A stretch of DNA of 47,056 nucleotides from Nocardia amamiensis NBRC 102102 (GTDB lineage: Bacteria > Actinomycetota > Actinomycetes > Mycobacteriales > Mycobacteriaceae), in assembly GCF_001612745.1 (NCBI RefSeq), contig NZ_BDBA01000072.1:1-47056 (forward strand). The letters are read 5' to 3'. Positions 24,798-33,584 of this stretch are shown here, piece by piece. The position numbers were made by a program, and so were the translations under genes. Below the pieces are notes generated by a model, which searched no databases, was not told the DNA's origin, and saw only the letters and a program-made list of their open reading frames with translations. Numbering within the stretch: the stretch's first letter is position 1; each line of letters begins with the position of its first letter.

Positions 24798-27167
24798 TCA
24801 GTCCCGGCGGCGCCAGCGCCGCACGGACCACGCTGGAAGCACGGTCTTCGATGCCAACGTTGTCGGTTGCAGCAGAGAGCTTTTCGGTATTGGGGCGGTC
24901 TCTACGTCGTGTTGCGACGACCAGGAGGCGGCCGGCTGCATGGCAACCGTCGGCGGGGCCGTGGGAATGACGGGTTGCTGTTGGCGCATCGACCGAGTCA
25001 GCAGCTCGTGGACGCTGACCTGCTTGCCTTCGGCAGAGCGATCTCGGCGGCGAGTTCGGTTGCGCCACAGTCGGCGCGGTTTTGTCGTCGACGGGGCGGC
25101 CACCGGGTACTGCTCCTTGGTTTCCGGTCCGGTGAGCCGAGGTGTCGTCTTTGGTCCTGGTCTACTTGCCGGGCGGGATCCTCGCGGCAGCCGTGACGTG
25201 CCCGTCGGCGGCTGCCACGCAACGCCGGGGCGTGCGAGCGGATGCAGCCAGTGATCCGGGAAGAAATTAGGAGCCGGGCGGTGATCAGGAAGAAAGAAAC
25301 GAAGGGCGGCGTACTTCACCTCCGTTTCCAACGGCACCAGCCGCACCTGCCCCAGGACCGTCAGCATTAGGCCGTCCCCGGCATAGAGGCCGGCGACACC
25401 GCACGGAGGGATGATGATGTCGCCGGGCTCGATGTCTTCGGGACCGATCGGCTCACCCGCAAACGATAGGTCGTCGGCGTCGGATGGGATCAGCACGCCA
25501 GCCTGGCAGTAGGCCCATCGCGCCAGATGCAGCCAACTGAACTCGCTACCGAAGCTGCGGCCGGTCATGGTCAGCGCCGCCGCCAGCGCCAGTCGGCTGG
25601 CTGTCTTCTTCGGTGCGGGTTTCAGTGGCGTTATCAGCATGACCTCCGTGAGGTCGAACCGGTCCGCGGAGTGTGCCAGCCCTTGGATAGTGTTCGCGCG
25701 CGCTGTGGGGAATCGAGTGCCGAGCACGTCGAAGTACAGGTCGGCGTAACCGGTTTCGGTACTCGCATGGGACCTGGTGCTCACGTGGGGCTGAGGGTGT
25801 GTGACTTTGGCTCGAGGCTGGAACTTCCAGTTCTGGTGCAGGATCACCACGGCGCTGATCGACCCCCAAATCGCCCTGATGCGGCGTGATCTCCGCTGGT
25901 GGCGGGGCAGACGATGCCGAGTCGGTTTGGTCGCGCGCCGAACTTCGCGGCGAACTTCGGCGAGTCGGCGAGCGGGCCGGGCCGCCGGATCCGACAGTGA
26001 CTCGATGGTCGTGCCGAGCAGGTGCAGCAGGACCACGACCACCGTGAGGCCGATGCAGACAACGCCGGCGACCGGCAGCCCCTCCCCGAGCTGGATCAGC
26101 GTGACAGCGAGACCGAAAAGGGCACCGATCACCGCGCACTCGGCCAACCCACACAGCCTGCGGTAGCGGTCGCCGACATGACAGAGTCGGGAGAAGTCAA
26201 CGGTCGCATACCATTGCGCGGCCAGGAGCAGCATTGCGAGGCCGATGGCCGGTCCTGCCGCCGCCGGTGGCTCGCCGAGCAGCCCGACTACGAAGACCGC
26301 TATGGGCACCGTCACCGACACCGCGATCACTCCACGTGTGGTCCAGGGCTTGGACCACGTGTCACCGGTACCCGGACGCGACCCGACTCTGAGCACCAGG
26401 GCGCCGACAGTCGTCGTCATGACCACGCCGGCGGTGAGAAGCACCCAGGGCAGTCTGGCCGCGGCCGAGACCGCGTGTACGGGCACCGCGAGCAAGTCCA
26501 CCATCAGGGCGACGACCAGCGCTGACGCCATCACGGTGAACAGGCTCGACAGCCACTTGCCGCCGCCATGCGCGGACGCCGGTGCCGGGTCCATCCTGGT
26601 TTCGGTGACCCGCTGCGGCGAGCTGAAGCGTGGCAAAAGAACAGTCTTCGCCAGAGCGAGCTCGTCACGGCTGGCATGCGCCAGAAGGCAATCGGCGTCG
26701 GTGCAGATGCCGGTAACCGGTCGGGGAAGCTGGAGAAACGGCAGATCGCTGCCCGGCACGAGGGAGTCCGGCAGCTCGCTGGGCGCATTGCTGGTAGTCG
26801 TCGGTGGGATCAGGGCGTGGGCGAGCCCGGCCGGATCCGTGAACGCTGCGGGCGGTGCGGACTCCTTGCGTTTGATGTCTTTCCACGTCTGCACCGCGAA
26901 CGGGACGTGCTCGTATCCGCACGCCTTCAAGTAGGCCTCGACGCGCTCGGCCGAGTCCGGGAACCCTGTGTACGTAGGGCTCGCATAGTTGTAGGCAGTG
27001 CTGCGTTTGATGACTCCGCCGGTGTCGTCGGCGACCTGAGCCCCGGACTTGCCCGACGTCTTCAGCGCATGGCGTAGTAGGCCACGGAATGCATCCTTTT
27101 CGAGTTTGAGTTCTTCTGCGACGGCGGCGGACGCCCCGGCTGCCACCGTCGATACCGCGGTGCTCAC
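24798..27167 (-). CDS. HTH-membrane protein with degenerate NlpC/P60-like domain
   Basis: The 789-residue protein has three parts. Residues about 20 to 95 form an XRE-like HTH region (FRGLLRHALKTSGKSGAQVADDTG, STAYNYASPTYTGFP). About 205 to 400 contain some six membrane helices, e.g. LFTVMASALVVALMVDLLAV and VAGVVCIGLTVVVVLLHLLG. From about 530 to 650 the pattern of an NlpC/P60 peptidase appears: LALAAALTMTGRSFG, LARWAYCQAGVLIPSD, IEPGDIIIPPCGVAGLYAGDG. In active enzymes the second element is preceded by DCSGL, which supplies the catalytic Cys. Here it reads SWLHL, and the HVGIY histidine is replaced by GVAGLY. The domain should be a binding module, not a peptidase. The basic tail is disordered. 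The HTH coupled to membrane helices suggests a membrane-anchored regulator. Confidence 0.7.
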   Translation of the reverse strand: MSTAVSTVAAGASAAVAEELKLEKDAFRGLLRHALKTSGKSGAQVADDTGGVIKRSTAYNYASPTYTGFPDSAERVEAYLKACGYEHVPFAVQTWKDIKRKESAPPAAFTDPAGLAHALIPPTTTSNAPSELPDSLVPGSDLPFLQLPRPVTGICTDADCLLAHASRDELALAKTVLLPRFSSPQRVTETRMDPAPASAHGGGKWLSSLFTVMASALVVALMVDLLAVPVHAVSAAARLPWVLLTAGVVMTTTVGALVLRVGSRPGTGDTWSKPWTTRGVIAVSVTVPIAVFVVGLLGEPPAAAGPAIGLAMLLLAAQWYATVDFSRLCHVGDRYRRLCGLAECAVIGALFGLAVTLIQLGEGLPVAGVVCIGLTVVVVLLHLLGTTIESLSDPAARPARRLAEVRREVRRATKPTRHRLPRHQRRSRRIRAIWGSISAVVILHQNWKFQPRAKVTHPQPHVSTRSHASTETGYADLYFDVLGTRFPTARANTIQGLAHSADRFDLTEVMLITPLKPAPKKTASRLALAAALTMTGRSFGSEFSWLHLARWAYCQAGVLIPSDADDLSFAGEPIGPEDIEPGDIIIPPCGVAGLYAGDGLMLTVLGQVRLVPLETEVKYAALRFFLPDHRPAPNFFPDHWLHPLARPGVAWQPPTGTSRLPRGSRPASRPGPKTTPRLTGPETKEQYPVAAPSTTKPRRLWRNRTRRRDRSAEGKQVSVHELLTRSMRQQQPVIPTAPPTVAMQPAASWSSQHDVETAPIPKSSLLQPTTLASKTVLPAWSVRRWRRRD

Positions 27168-27895
27168 TTCGTCGCAGGAGGGCGCTCGAAGCTGCCCGGC
27201 CCCGGGTGTAGGTCACAACCGTGCGGCTCGGCACCGCAGTGGCACACAGGCGTCGCGGCGGTGCGGACGAACACAGGACTGGTCACGCTCAAAACTCCTC
27301 GTCAACAGGGGCATGTCGCTCACGAGTGCCTGGAGCGCGCCCTGCGGATCCCCGTCAACCGCCGCCTACTCGCATCCCGCGGCTGGTCCATGCCGACGGG
27401 CGAGCTCCGTGTGCCTCACGAACTCCCACGCCAGTTGGGTGCAGCCCAAAATCAGGGACTTCACAGCACTTCACGCGCCCCTCTGGCCACTATCTGGCTA
27501 CCTGTGCGCGACCCTCGCTGCACCCGAGGGCTCCACGATTCTTCCACCCACATACCCGTCACTGCTACCCCAAAACGGACCAAAACAACCGGCCTGCAAT
27601 GAAATACGGATCCAGCCCCCGGACACGCCCGATCCAACGCACTGAGCTGCGGCATTGGACGCCTCCTCTGGTGTCCAATCCCGTCCAGATTGCACATCCA
27701 AACGGACGTTTCTGGCCCGAAAATCGCCATTTGAAAATGGCTCCCACAAAGCGGCTCGAATTCTCACCCAAGCGACTGATTGGCTAGCTCGTAAAGCGTT
27801 GCCCGGCGGGCGCTCCGGCTTAACCATCCGCAACAACGTCAGGCCCTAGCGGCAAGGGCAGTACCGTCATCGGCCCCGGCCTCCCGTAGAGGAAG
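27168..27895. other. Gene-free region with inverted repeats
   Basis: No frame here is convincing; the ones that exist are rich in Pro, His and Thr and lack third-position bias. From about 27540 the GC content falls. ATTGGAC at 27654-27660 and GTCCAAT at 27673-27679 form a 7-12-7 inverted repeat. GCCATT/AATGGC forms a small hairpin at 27726-27741. The region separates the STAND-like gene's 3' end from the start of the HTH-membrane gene and probably contains the latter's promoter. Confidence 0.4.
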
Positions 27896-27921
27896 ACCGC
27901 CGCTCGGTCATCTACGGCGGT
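27896..27921 (-). terminator. Hairpin after the STAND-like gene
   Basis: ACCGCCG and CGGCGGT pair around a 12-nt loop, 6 bp beyond the leftward TAA. This is consistent with a weak factor-independent or dyad terminator. Confidence 0.45.
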
Positions 27922-27927
27922 TCCCAA

Positions 27928-30330
27928 TTAGGTTTCGGCTTCGCCGGTGTCGCCCCGCTCTCGCAGCAGAAGCTGCAGTTTGAACATTGCGCGCATGTGG
28001 CCAGCGTCGGCCGCACGCCGCAACCAGGCTTCGGCTTCTCCGGTACGACCACGCTCACGCAGCAGAAGCGCAAGATTGTGCATGGAGTCCAGGTCGCCAG
28101 CGCTGGCGGCACGGCGATACCAGGTTTCGGCTTCGCCAGTGTCACCACGGCCAGCCAGGAGGAACCCCAGGTTGTACATCGCGTCCAGGTGGCCGGCGTC
28201 GGCGGCACGGCGATACCAGGTTTCGGCTTCACCGGTGTCACCACGGCTGGCCAGCAAAAGTCCCAGGTTGTACATGGCACCCACGTGGCCGGTGGCCGCC
28301 GCATGCCGCCACCGAGCTTCGGCCTCCTCGGTATCACCACGCTCACGCAGCAGTGTCCCGAGATTGTTCATAGCTTCTGGATCGCCGGTGTCGGCGCCAC
28401 GTCGCCACCAGATTTCGGCTTCACCGATGTCACCACGCTCACGCAGCAGGAGACCGAGGTTGTACATGGCGTCCAAGTCACCAGCGTCGGCGGCACGCCG
28501 CCACCAGATTTCGGCTTCACTGGTGTCGCTACGCTCGTACAGCAGAGTCGCGAGATTGTTCATGCTGACCGGATAGCCGGCGACCGCCGCATGGCGCCAC
28601 CAGGTTTCGGCTTCCTCGGTGTCGCCGCGACCGGACAGCAGAAGCCCCAGGCTGTAGATGGCACGCGTGCTGCCGGCGTCGGCGGCACGCCGCCACCAGA
28701 CTTCCGCTTCCTCGGTGTCGCCGCGACCGGACAGCAGGAGACCGAGGTTGTAGATGGCGTCCAAGTCACCAGCGTCGGCGGCACGCCGCCACCAGATTTC
28801 GGCTTCACCGATGTCACCACGACCGGACAGCAGGACACCCAGGTTATGCATGGCCTCCGAGTCGCCGCCGTCGGCGGAGTTACGCCACAGGGTCTCGGCC
28901 TCCGTAGGCCGACCGCGAAGGTAAGCCGTGAACCCAACGGCACGCAGGACTCGGGGTTCAGCGTCCTCAGTAGCGCTGTGCCAGAAGTCGTCCGTAACTG
29001 GACGGGGCGGGTGGTCTTGCCCGTCGTCGGCGGCTACCAGGTAATCGAAGGGCCGATAGGCACGAGATCGGTCTGAGAGTCGCTCAACGCTCAACGCCGC
29101 GACGCGCCCCACTTCCATGGATGGAGCGCGCGCGACTGCGATAGCGGTGTGCACGGCGGCAGGGTCGACGTCGAGGTCGGCTCGCTGGTCTTCGATGCTG
29201 GTCAGAGCCAGCGTGCCCAGGATGGCTTCCGGAATCGGGTCAGGGCGGCCGATACGGGTCCAGTCGATGGCTACTTCGAGAACAGCACGCAGGATCGGGT
29301 CGGTGTTGCGGGCGGTGTCGTAGCGGCGCAGGAGTTCTGGAGCACCAGCCAGGACTTCGGCTAGTCCGTATCGGTCGAGGTTCAACGATGGATAGGCTGC
29401 GGCAGCAGCTGCGTGCTCTACGGGATCGAGGCTGGTCGGGAAAAGCTCAACCTGGAACGCCTGCTCCAGCACGGTGCGGGTGTCGTGGGTGAGTTCACCG
29501 GTATCGCGCCGCAGCAGTTCGAGCGCCTCGCTGCGTAGTGTGGCTGCTACGACGGTTCGCGCAGGCCGGGCGGCCAGATGTGTGAGTAGTGCGGGGGTGA
29601 TTGGGTGATCAGTCGTTAGGAAGTCCTGCAGGTTCTCCAGCCAGATGACTACTGGCTCGGTGCTGGCGACGAATTCGGGGTGGTCTGGGACTCGGTGTAG
29701 CGCCCCGCGGGCCGGAACTATGACACGGGCCTGTGGTAGTTCGCGGCGGAGGGCCTCGAACAGAGTGCGGGTCTTGCCAGCTTTCGACGGTCCGGTAACC
29801 ACGACCATCCGATGACTCGCAAGCCCCGCAGCCACCCGTTTGTCCACATCCCTCGCGGTACGGGGCACGTACTCGTCTTGTCCGGTGCCGGAATTGCCCC
29901 ACTGACCGAATCGGGTTGGTGTCGCGCCCAGCTGGTAGGGATCCAGCTGGTCCGCATGTGGTAGCTCACCATCATCGGCGAGCTGTTCCACCAAGCCTGC
30001 CCATGCCGGCCTTGAGTCGGTGTCGATATCGATGTCGGCGGACTCCGTAGCTGCGCGGCGTAGCTGCGACCACTCTTCACGGGTGCGGCGGTCGAGCACC
30101 GCCCGTTCTGGCAGTCGCCCAGCTCGTCGCAGCAAGAACACCAGTACCTGCTCTAGCTGAGCTTCGATGCGTGGAACCGTCCGCCGCTTGGTCTTGTCTT
30201 TCGGGAACCAACTTCTGAGCGTGCCCTCGGGCACGTTGGCTTCGCGGGAGATCACTTGCACCGACGGGGATCTCGCGGCCTGGCGCAGGGCATCGAGCTT
30301 GGCGAAGAACTGCTCTCGCGGTCCAGACAT
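27928..30330 (-). CDS. STAND-like P-loop NTPase with 32-residue TPR/Sel1-type repeats
   Basis: The 800-residue protein starts with a putative HTH (VQVISREANVPEGTLRSWF). Walker A is at 180-187 (GPSKAGKT) and Walker B around 227-232 (VVIWLENLQDF). A helical ARC-like region follows. From residue 490 to the end there are ten units of 32 residues with the pattern DLDAMYNLGLLL.GRGDT.EAE.WWRRAADAG, a TPR/Sel1-like solenoid. Sensor-NTPase proteins of this build (STAND) are common in actinobacteria and include antiphage and signalling proteins. The stop falls inside the tenth unit. The gene is single, with a small membrane gene divergent from it. The target is unknown. Confidence 0.8.
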   Translation of the reverse strand: MSGPREQFFAKLDALRQAARSPSVQVISREANVPEGTLRSWFPKDKTKRRTVPRIEAQLEQVLVFLLRRAGRLPERAVLDRRTREEWSQLRRAATESADIDIDTDSRPAWAGLVEQLADDGELPHADQLDPYQLGATPTRFGQWGNSGTGQDEYVPRTARDVDKRVAAGLASHRMVVVTGPSKAGKTRTLFEALRRELPQARVIVPARGALHRVPDHPEFVASTEPVVIWLENLQDFLTTDHPITPALLTHLAARPARTVVAATLRSEALELLRRDTGELTHDTRTVLEQAFQVELFPTSLDPVEHAAAAAAYPSLNLDRYGLAEVLAGAPELLRRYDTARNTDPILRAVLEVAIDWTRIGRPDPIPEAILGTLALTSIEDQRADLDVDPAAVHTAIAVARAPSMEVGRVAALSVERLSDRSRAYRPFDYLVAADDGQDHPPRPVTDDFWHSATEDAEPRVLRAVGFTAYLRGRPTEAETLWRNSADGGDSEAMHNLGVLLSGRGDIGEAEIWWRRAADAGDLDAIYNLGLLLSGRGDTEEAEVWWRRAADAGSTRAIYSLGLLLSGRGDTEEAETWWRHAAVAGYPVSMNNLATLLYERSDTSEAEIWWRRAADAGDLDAMYNLGLLLRERGDIGEAEIWWRRGADTGDPEAMNNLGTLLRERGDTEEAEARWRHAAATGHVGAMYNLGLLLASRGDTGEAETWYRRAADAGHLDAMYNLGFLLAGRGDTGEAETWYRRAASAGDLDSMHNLALLLRERGRTGEAEAWLRRAADAGHMRAMFKLQLLLRERGDTGEAET
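27931..28863 (-). repeat. Tandem 96-bp coding repeats
   Basis: Nine full 96-bp units and one partial unit of 69 bp encode the solenoid repeats at the 3' end of the STAND-like gene. Neighbouring units are similar at the DNA level, with recurring GCGTCGGCGGCACG and AGATTTCGGCTTC segments. Repeat-number change by slippage or unequal recombination is therefore plausible. Confidence 0.8.
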
Positions 30331-30520
30331 AGCGACTACGCCGCCCTGTCCACGCGTGAGTCACCGCGAGTCACCGCGACTCGACAGAAATCGCACGCTC
30401 GAAAACCCGTGCCTGACATGCGCATTCACGCACGATATCCGCTCCTGGGAACTTTCGGAGCCTGGATGGGAGCGCTGTGCTGGGATCCGACCCCTATAAC
30501 ACCTCCCAGAAGGCAAACCC

Positions 30521-30715
30521 ATGCACGACCCAATCCTCAAGGCCCTGCTTCTCACCATCGCCGTGCTGTTCGGCATCATCATTGGAATTGTCACCGGTCT
30601 GCTCGCCCACGCCCGTGGCGCCCATCTCGCCGCCGCGATCCGCGAAGGAGGCGTCGGCTTCGCTGGCACCGTCACCCTCACCGTTCTCTTGCTCGCCCAC
30701 CTCGGCACCTTGTGA
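30521..30715 (+). CDS. Small membrane protein, 64 aa
   Basis: The ATG at 30521 follows CAGAAGG. The product has two hydrophobic helices (ALLLTIAVLFGIIIGIVTGLLAHA and GFAGTVTLTVLLLAHLGTL) around a short polar loop (RGAHLAAAIREGG). Such two-helix proteins sit near replication genes on several actinobacterial plasmids, without known function. It is convergent with repA. Confidence 0.7.
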   Translation: MHDPILKALLLTIAVLFGIIIGIVTGLLAHARGAHLAAAIREGGVGFAGTVTLTVLLLAHLGTL

Positions 30716-30739
30716 AACAGGCGCGGCACTGCCCCTCGG

Positions 30740-30761
30740 CTCGGCCTAGACCGGGGCCGAG
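30740..30761. terminator. Bidirectional hairpin between convergent genes
   Basis: CTCGGCC and GGCCGAG pair around 8 nt, 25 bp after the rightward membrane gene and 149 bp from the end of repA. Confidence 0.4.
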
Positions 30762-30909
30762 GATGGTGCGCGGCCGCCGCTATCAGCTCCCCCGAGCGGG
30801 AAAGGAGTCCGAGGCATGCTGGCTTCCGGCTCGTCGAGCACCAGCAGCTCCGCCACATCGAGCGGGCGCAGCAGGTCTGGTTGGCGCAACTCGAATCGAC
30901 CGGCACGGT

Positions 30910-31875
30910 TCACCGTGTGCTGCTGCGCTCCAAGGCCCGGATTCCTTTGAACCGGACGTGGGTCAGGCTGGGTTTCAGCATCACTCCGGTGTCGAGGATG
31001 TCGACGCGCGCATCGCGGTAGACCGCGAGGACCTGCTGGAGGTGACGCTCGAAGTCGCGCTTGAACTGGCTTCTGCCTTGCTTGGTGTCCTTGAGGTTCG
31101 ATCCGAACTGCAGTCGCAGCAGATCCCATGAGATGACAGTGGGCCGCTGCAGGTAGCTCATGCGGTGGGTGAGCCAGGCGTAGATGTCCAGGCGCATCGG
31201 CGATCTGCGCAGAACCCGCAGCGCGCCGAGGTCCATCGGCACCGGCCGGGATGTGACCTCTTCGAAGAACTCGTAGCTGAGCCGCACGGTGGAGGGCATC
31301 AGTGACGGCTGATCGGCGGAATCCTTTGCCCACCACAGGTCGTAGCTGGACGCGACGGATAGTTTGGCGCCGGCCTGATGGTCGGGGTCACCGTCGTCGA
31401 TCCGTACCGACAGCGTCGACTGGAACAGCCGCTCCATCTGGCGGCGTAGCCGGGTGATCGTGCCCGTCTTTCCGCCGGTGGGGGTCAGTTCGAGCTTGCG
31501 CATGAAGTCGGTCAGCGACGCTCCGAGCACGAGTTCCGGGCTCTTGGTTCGCACGGCCTCGGTGGACAGCCACGTCAAAAGTAGTCGCGGCACGGTGCCG
31601 TATGGGTATCCGAGGCTTTTCGCGTTGCCGGCGGCGTCGATGAGCATGCCTGGCTGCACGGTCAACGTCAGGGCGCCGTTGCGGCGGTACCACACCGGAA
31701 TATCGCCGGGATCCTGGTACGGCAGGGAGGTCTGGGAGAACAGCTTGGCGAGGTAGCCGATCTCCTGTTCTTCCGCGGTCCAGAGCTCAGCCACCGCGCG
31801 GGCTTGCTCCAGGTTGCGGGCCGACGACATGGCGGTAAGCATTCCACGGCCCTCGGCCCGCCGCGACCGCCTCAC
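30910..31875 (-). CDS. repA: Plasmid replication initiator RepA
   Basis: The protein matches the RepA_C family of plasmid initiators. Characteristic segments are PVWYRRNGALTLTVQPG, SLGYPYGTVPRLLLTWLSTEAVRT, LGASLTDFMRKLEL and GTITRLRRQMERLF in the first half, then LDIYAWLTHRMSYL and WDLLRLQFGSN in the second winged-helix domain. RepA binds iterons and opens the origin. The GTG at 31875 is preceded by AAGGAGG at good spacing, so it is preferred to the internal ATG at 31842. The iteron array lies directly upstream, which implies that RepA also represses its own promoter. Confidence 0.85.
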   Translation of the reverse strand: MRRSRRAEGRGMLTAMSSARNLEQARAVAELWTAEEQEIGYLAKLFSQTSLPYQDPGDIPVWYRRNGALTLTVQPGMLIDAAGNAKSLGYPYGTVPRLLLTWLSTEAVRTKSPELVLGASLTDFMRKLELTPTGGKTGTITRLRRQMERLFQSTLSVRIDDGDPDHQAGAKLSVASSYDLWWAKDSADQPSLMPSTVRLSYEFFEEVTSRPVPMDLGALRVLRRSPMRLDIYAWLTHRMSYLQRPTVISWDLLRLQFGSNLKDTKQGRSQFKRDFERHLQQVLAVYRDARVDILDTGVMLKPSLTHVRFKGIRALERSSTR

Positions 31876-31925
31876 CGGGCGTGTCCTCCTTCATCAACAA
31901 CAGCTCCCCCTCGTCCCCCAACTCA

Positions 31926-32264
31926 CGCATAAACGGCCGACCATGCTGGTTGGACGATCACCCCCTGGCCTGGATTCATGGCGTCCAGATGGACTGTTGA
32001 ACGGCGGCGGCCTGGGTTTAGTCCTTGTCAACAGGCCTGGTCGTGTTCGTCCCTTGTACGCATAAACGGCCGACCGTGTCCGCGGCATGAGGTTCGGACC
32101 CGTCGCCTCACGCATAAACGGCCGACCGTCCTGGTCGAGGCGGCACCTGTGGATAACTCGGCCGCTGACCGTGGTTATCCACGCATAAACGGCCGACCGA
32201 GCGAGGTGCAAAGAGCCAGGACGCTGCGCATAAACGGCCGACCGTCACGCATAAACGGCCGACC
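31926..32264 (+). repeat. oriV: Iteron array, plasmid origin of replication
   Basis: The 17-bp sequence CGCATAAACGGCCGACC occurs six times as exact direct repeats at 31926, 32059, 32111, 32182, 32227 and 32248. Spacings are irregular (133, 52, 71, 45 and 21 bp). Two DnaA-box-like sites lie between copies three and four. The array starts 50 bp upstream of repA. This is the classical layout of an iteron-controlled theta origin. Confidence 0.9.
32148..32183. promoter_or_regulatory. DnaA boxes in inverted orientation
   Basis: TGTGGATAA at 32148-32156 is the exact complement of the DnaA box TTATCCACA. TTATCCACG at 32175-32183 is a one-mismatch copy on the other strand, touching the fourth iteron. 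They indicate use of host DnaA at the origin. Confidence 0.7.
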
Positions 32265-32458
32265 CATACATCAGATTTCCGCAGGTCAAAGCAGGAATCG
32301 CCGGATCCCCTGTAGTTGCTCCTGTTTTGTGAATCCTGTAGTAGGCTGCTGCGAGCTGTGGACGAACGCCCATCCCCCGGCAGTCCCAGCCCAACAGGAC
32401 CGGACAGTCGTAGCTGCGGCAATAGGTTTCGTTGCTCATTCTCGGCGCTGTCAGCGGC

Positions 32459-32779
32459 TCATTCGGGTTGAACAGCGTCCCAAGGCACCCACTGACGCAG
32501 AGCGACGCCAGTGAGACCATTCCGCGTCATCAGCTGAAACTCGACCTCGAGGAACCAGGCTGGGGCGGTGCCCACATTCATCCGTGCCCATCGGTAGGCG
32601 CGGGCAGGGATCCATTCCTCGCCCAGGCGCAGGTCAAGGGCGAATGCCTTCTCTCCGAGCGTGACTGGCATGACACGTTCGGTCTCTCTGACCGGCAGCA
32701 CCCATGCCCGTCGCGGATCGACACGGACCCGACGCGGCGGCGTCAGTGTTCTAATAGTCGCTTGCCGATCCCCAGTCAT
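32459..32779 (-). CDS. Hypothetical protein downstream of the ImuA-like gene, 106 aa
   Basis: The gene begins 5 bp after the stop of the ImuA-like gene and is surely co-transcribed. The product reads TIRTLTPPRRVRVDPRRAWVLPVRETERVMPVTLGE and ends RNGLTGVALRQWVPWDAVQPE; it looks like a small beta-rich domain. In ImuA-prime/ImuB operons the second gene would be the ImuB polymerase-like protein, which this is not. A longer start at 32851 would overlap the upstream gene. Confidence 0.65.
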   Translation of the reverse strand: MTGDRQATIRTLTPPRRVRVDPRRAWVLPVRETERVMPVTLGEKAFALDLRLGEEWIPARAYRWARMNVGTAPAWFLEVEFQLMTRNGLTGVALRQWVPWDAVQPE

Positions 32780-32784
32780 CGCGC

Positions 32785-33543
32785 TCACCCGGTCCGCGCG
32801 ATCGACGTCGGCACCGCGCTGGTGGTCGAAGCCTGGCGGGTCCAGCTGCACCGTTGGGCGGCGGCACCATCGAGCTGGACACGGGTGGTGCGCGGCCGCC
32901 GGGCGGCGCGGCCGGAAACCTGGATGTCGAACGTCATGGACCGCAACCGTCCGCGCCCGGCGCCCAGGCCGCTGTATTCGGCGAGCTCACACTGGATTTC
33001 GAGATCCGGGCGCGCCCAACCCGGGCCAGTGACAACAAGAACGCCATCGTGGCTACGGAGGCGGGCGAGCACGGCACGCATCCTGTTCGGCGGCGCGACG
33101 CCATCGACGTCCAGGACGACGACGTCAACACCGTCGAGCAGCACCGCGGCGACCGTGAGCGGGTCCTCGCCTTTGAGATCGGGGATGTGAGCGAGCTTGG
33201 TGAGGTCACCGTTCATCTCGGTGAAGGCCAATAACCCCAGCTGCGGCTGACCAACGACCGCGACCCATTCGCCGGCCGCGGTGACAGCGGCGAGCAGGCC
33301 GACCAGCGGGGTCCGGCGGCCGGTACAGGCGACTACGCCGCCGCGTGGCAGCCCGCCCTCTGGTAGCGCCTCACCGAGCCCGCCGGCCACCGGGATCACC
33401 GCAGTAGACGACATGGCGGACAGCGGCGGCGGTTCGGTGGCGCCGATGCGGCCAGGAATGGCGGCCATGCGGGCGCGCAGTTCGGCGAGCTGCTGGTCTC
33501 GGGGAAGACCAGTCAGCGCCACCACGCCCGCGTCATCGAACAC
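32785..33543 (-). CDS. ImuA-prime/RecA-like protein
   Basis: The layout follows the actinobacterial ImuA-prime proteins of the SOS mutasome. These features are GGLGEALPEGGLPRGGVVACTG in the place of the RecA P-loop (no GKT), AAGEWVAVVGQPQLGLLAF, AAVLLDGVDVVVLDVDGV as Walker B, then VLVVTGPGWARPDLEIQ and GLGAGRGRLRSM. ImuA-prime normally works with ImuB and DnaE2 in mutagenic repair. No imuB is next to it here. The start is uncertain: GTG 33543 avoids overlap with the upstream gene, whereas ATG 33642 overlaps it by 58 bp. The degenerate P-loop is usual for the family. Confidence 0.65.
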   Translation of the reverse strand: MFDDAGVVALTGLPRDQQLAELRARMAAIPGRIGATEPPPLSAMSSTAVIPVAGGLGEALPEGGLPRGGVVACTGRRTPLVGLLAAVTAAGEWVAVVGQPQLGLLAFTEMNGDLTKLAHIPDLKGEDPLTVAAVLLDGVDVVVLDVDGVAPPNRMRAVLARLRSHDGVLVVTGPGWARPDLEIQCELAEYSGLGAGRGRLRSMTFDIQVSGRAARRPRTTRVQLDGAAAQRCSWTRQASTTSAVPTSIARTG

Positions 33544-33584
33544 ATGTTCGAGTATTGCATACCGATCGGTCCGTGAGTGGTTGG

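Noticed and set aside
27930..28863. Possible CRISPR array from regularly spaced repeats
   Set aside because: The 96-bp periodicity encodes protein solenoid units in one open frame; there are no unique spacers between identical short repeats and no cas genes.
31926..32264. Iterons considered as a CRISPR or partition site
   Set aside because: Irregular spacing, position directly upstream of repA and the DnaA boxes all fit an origin of replication.
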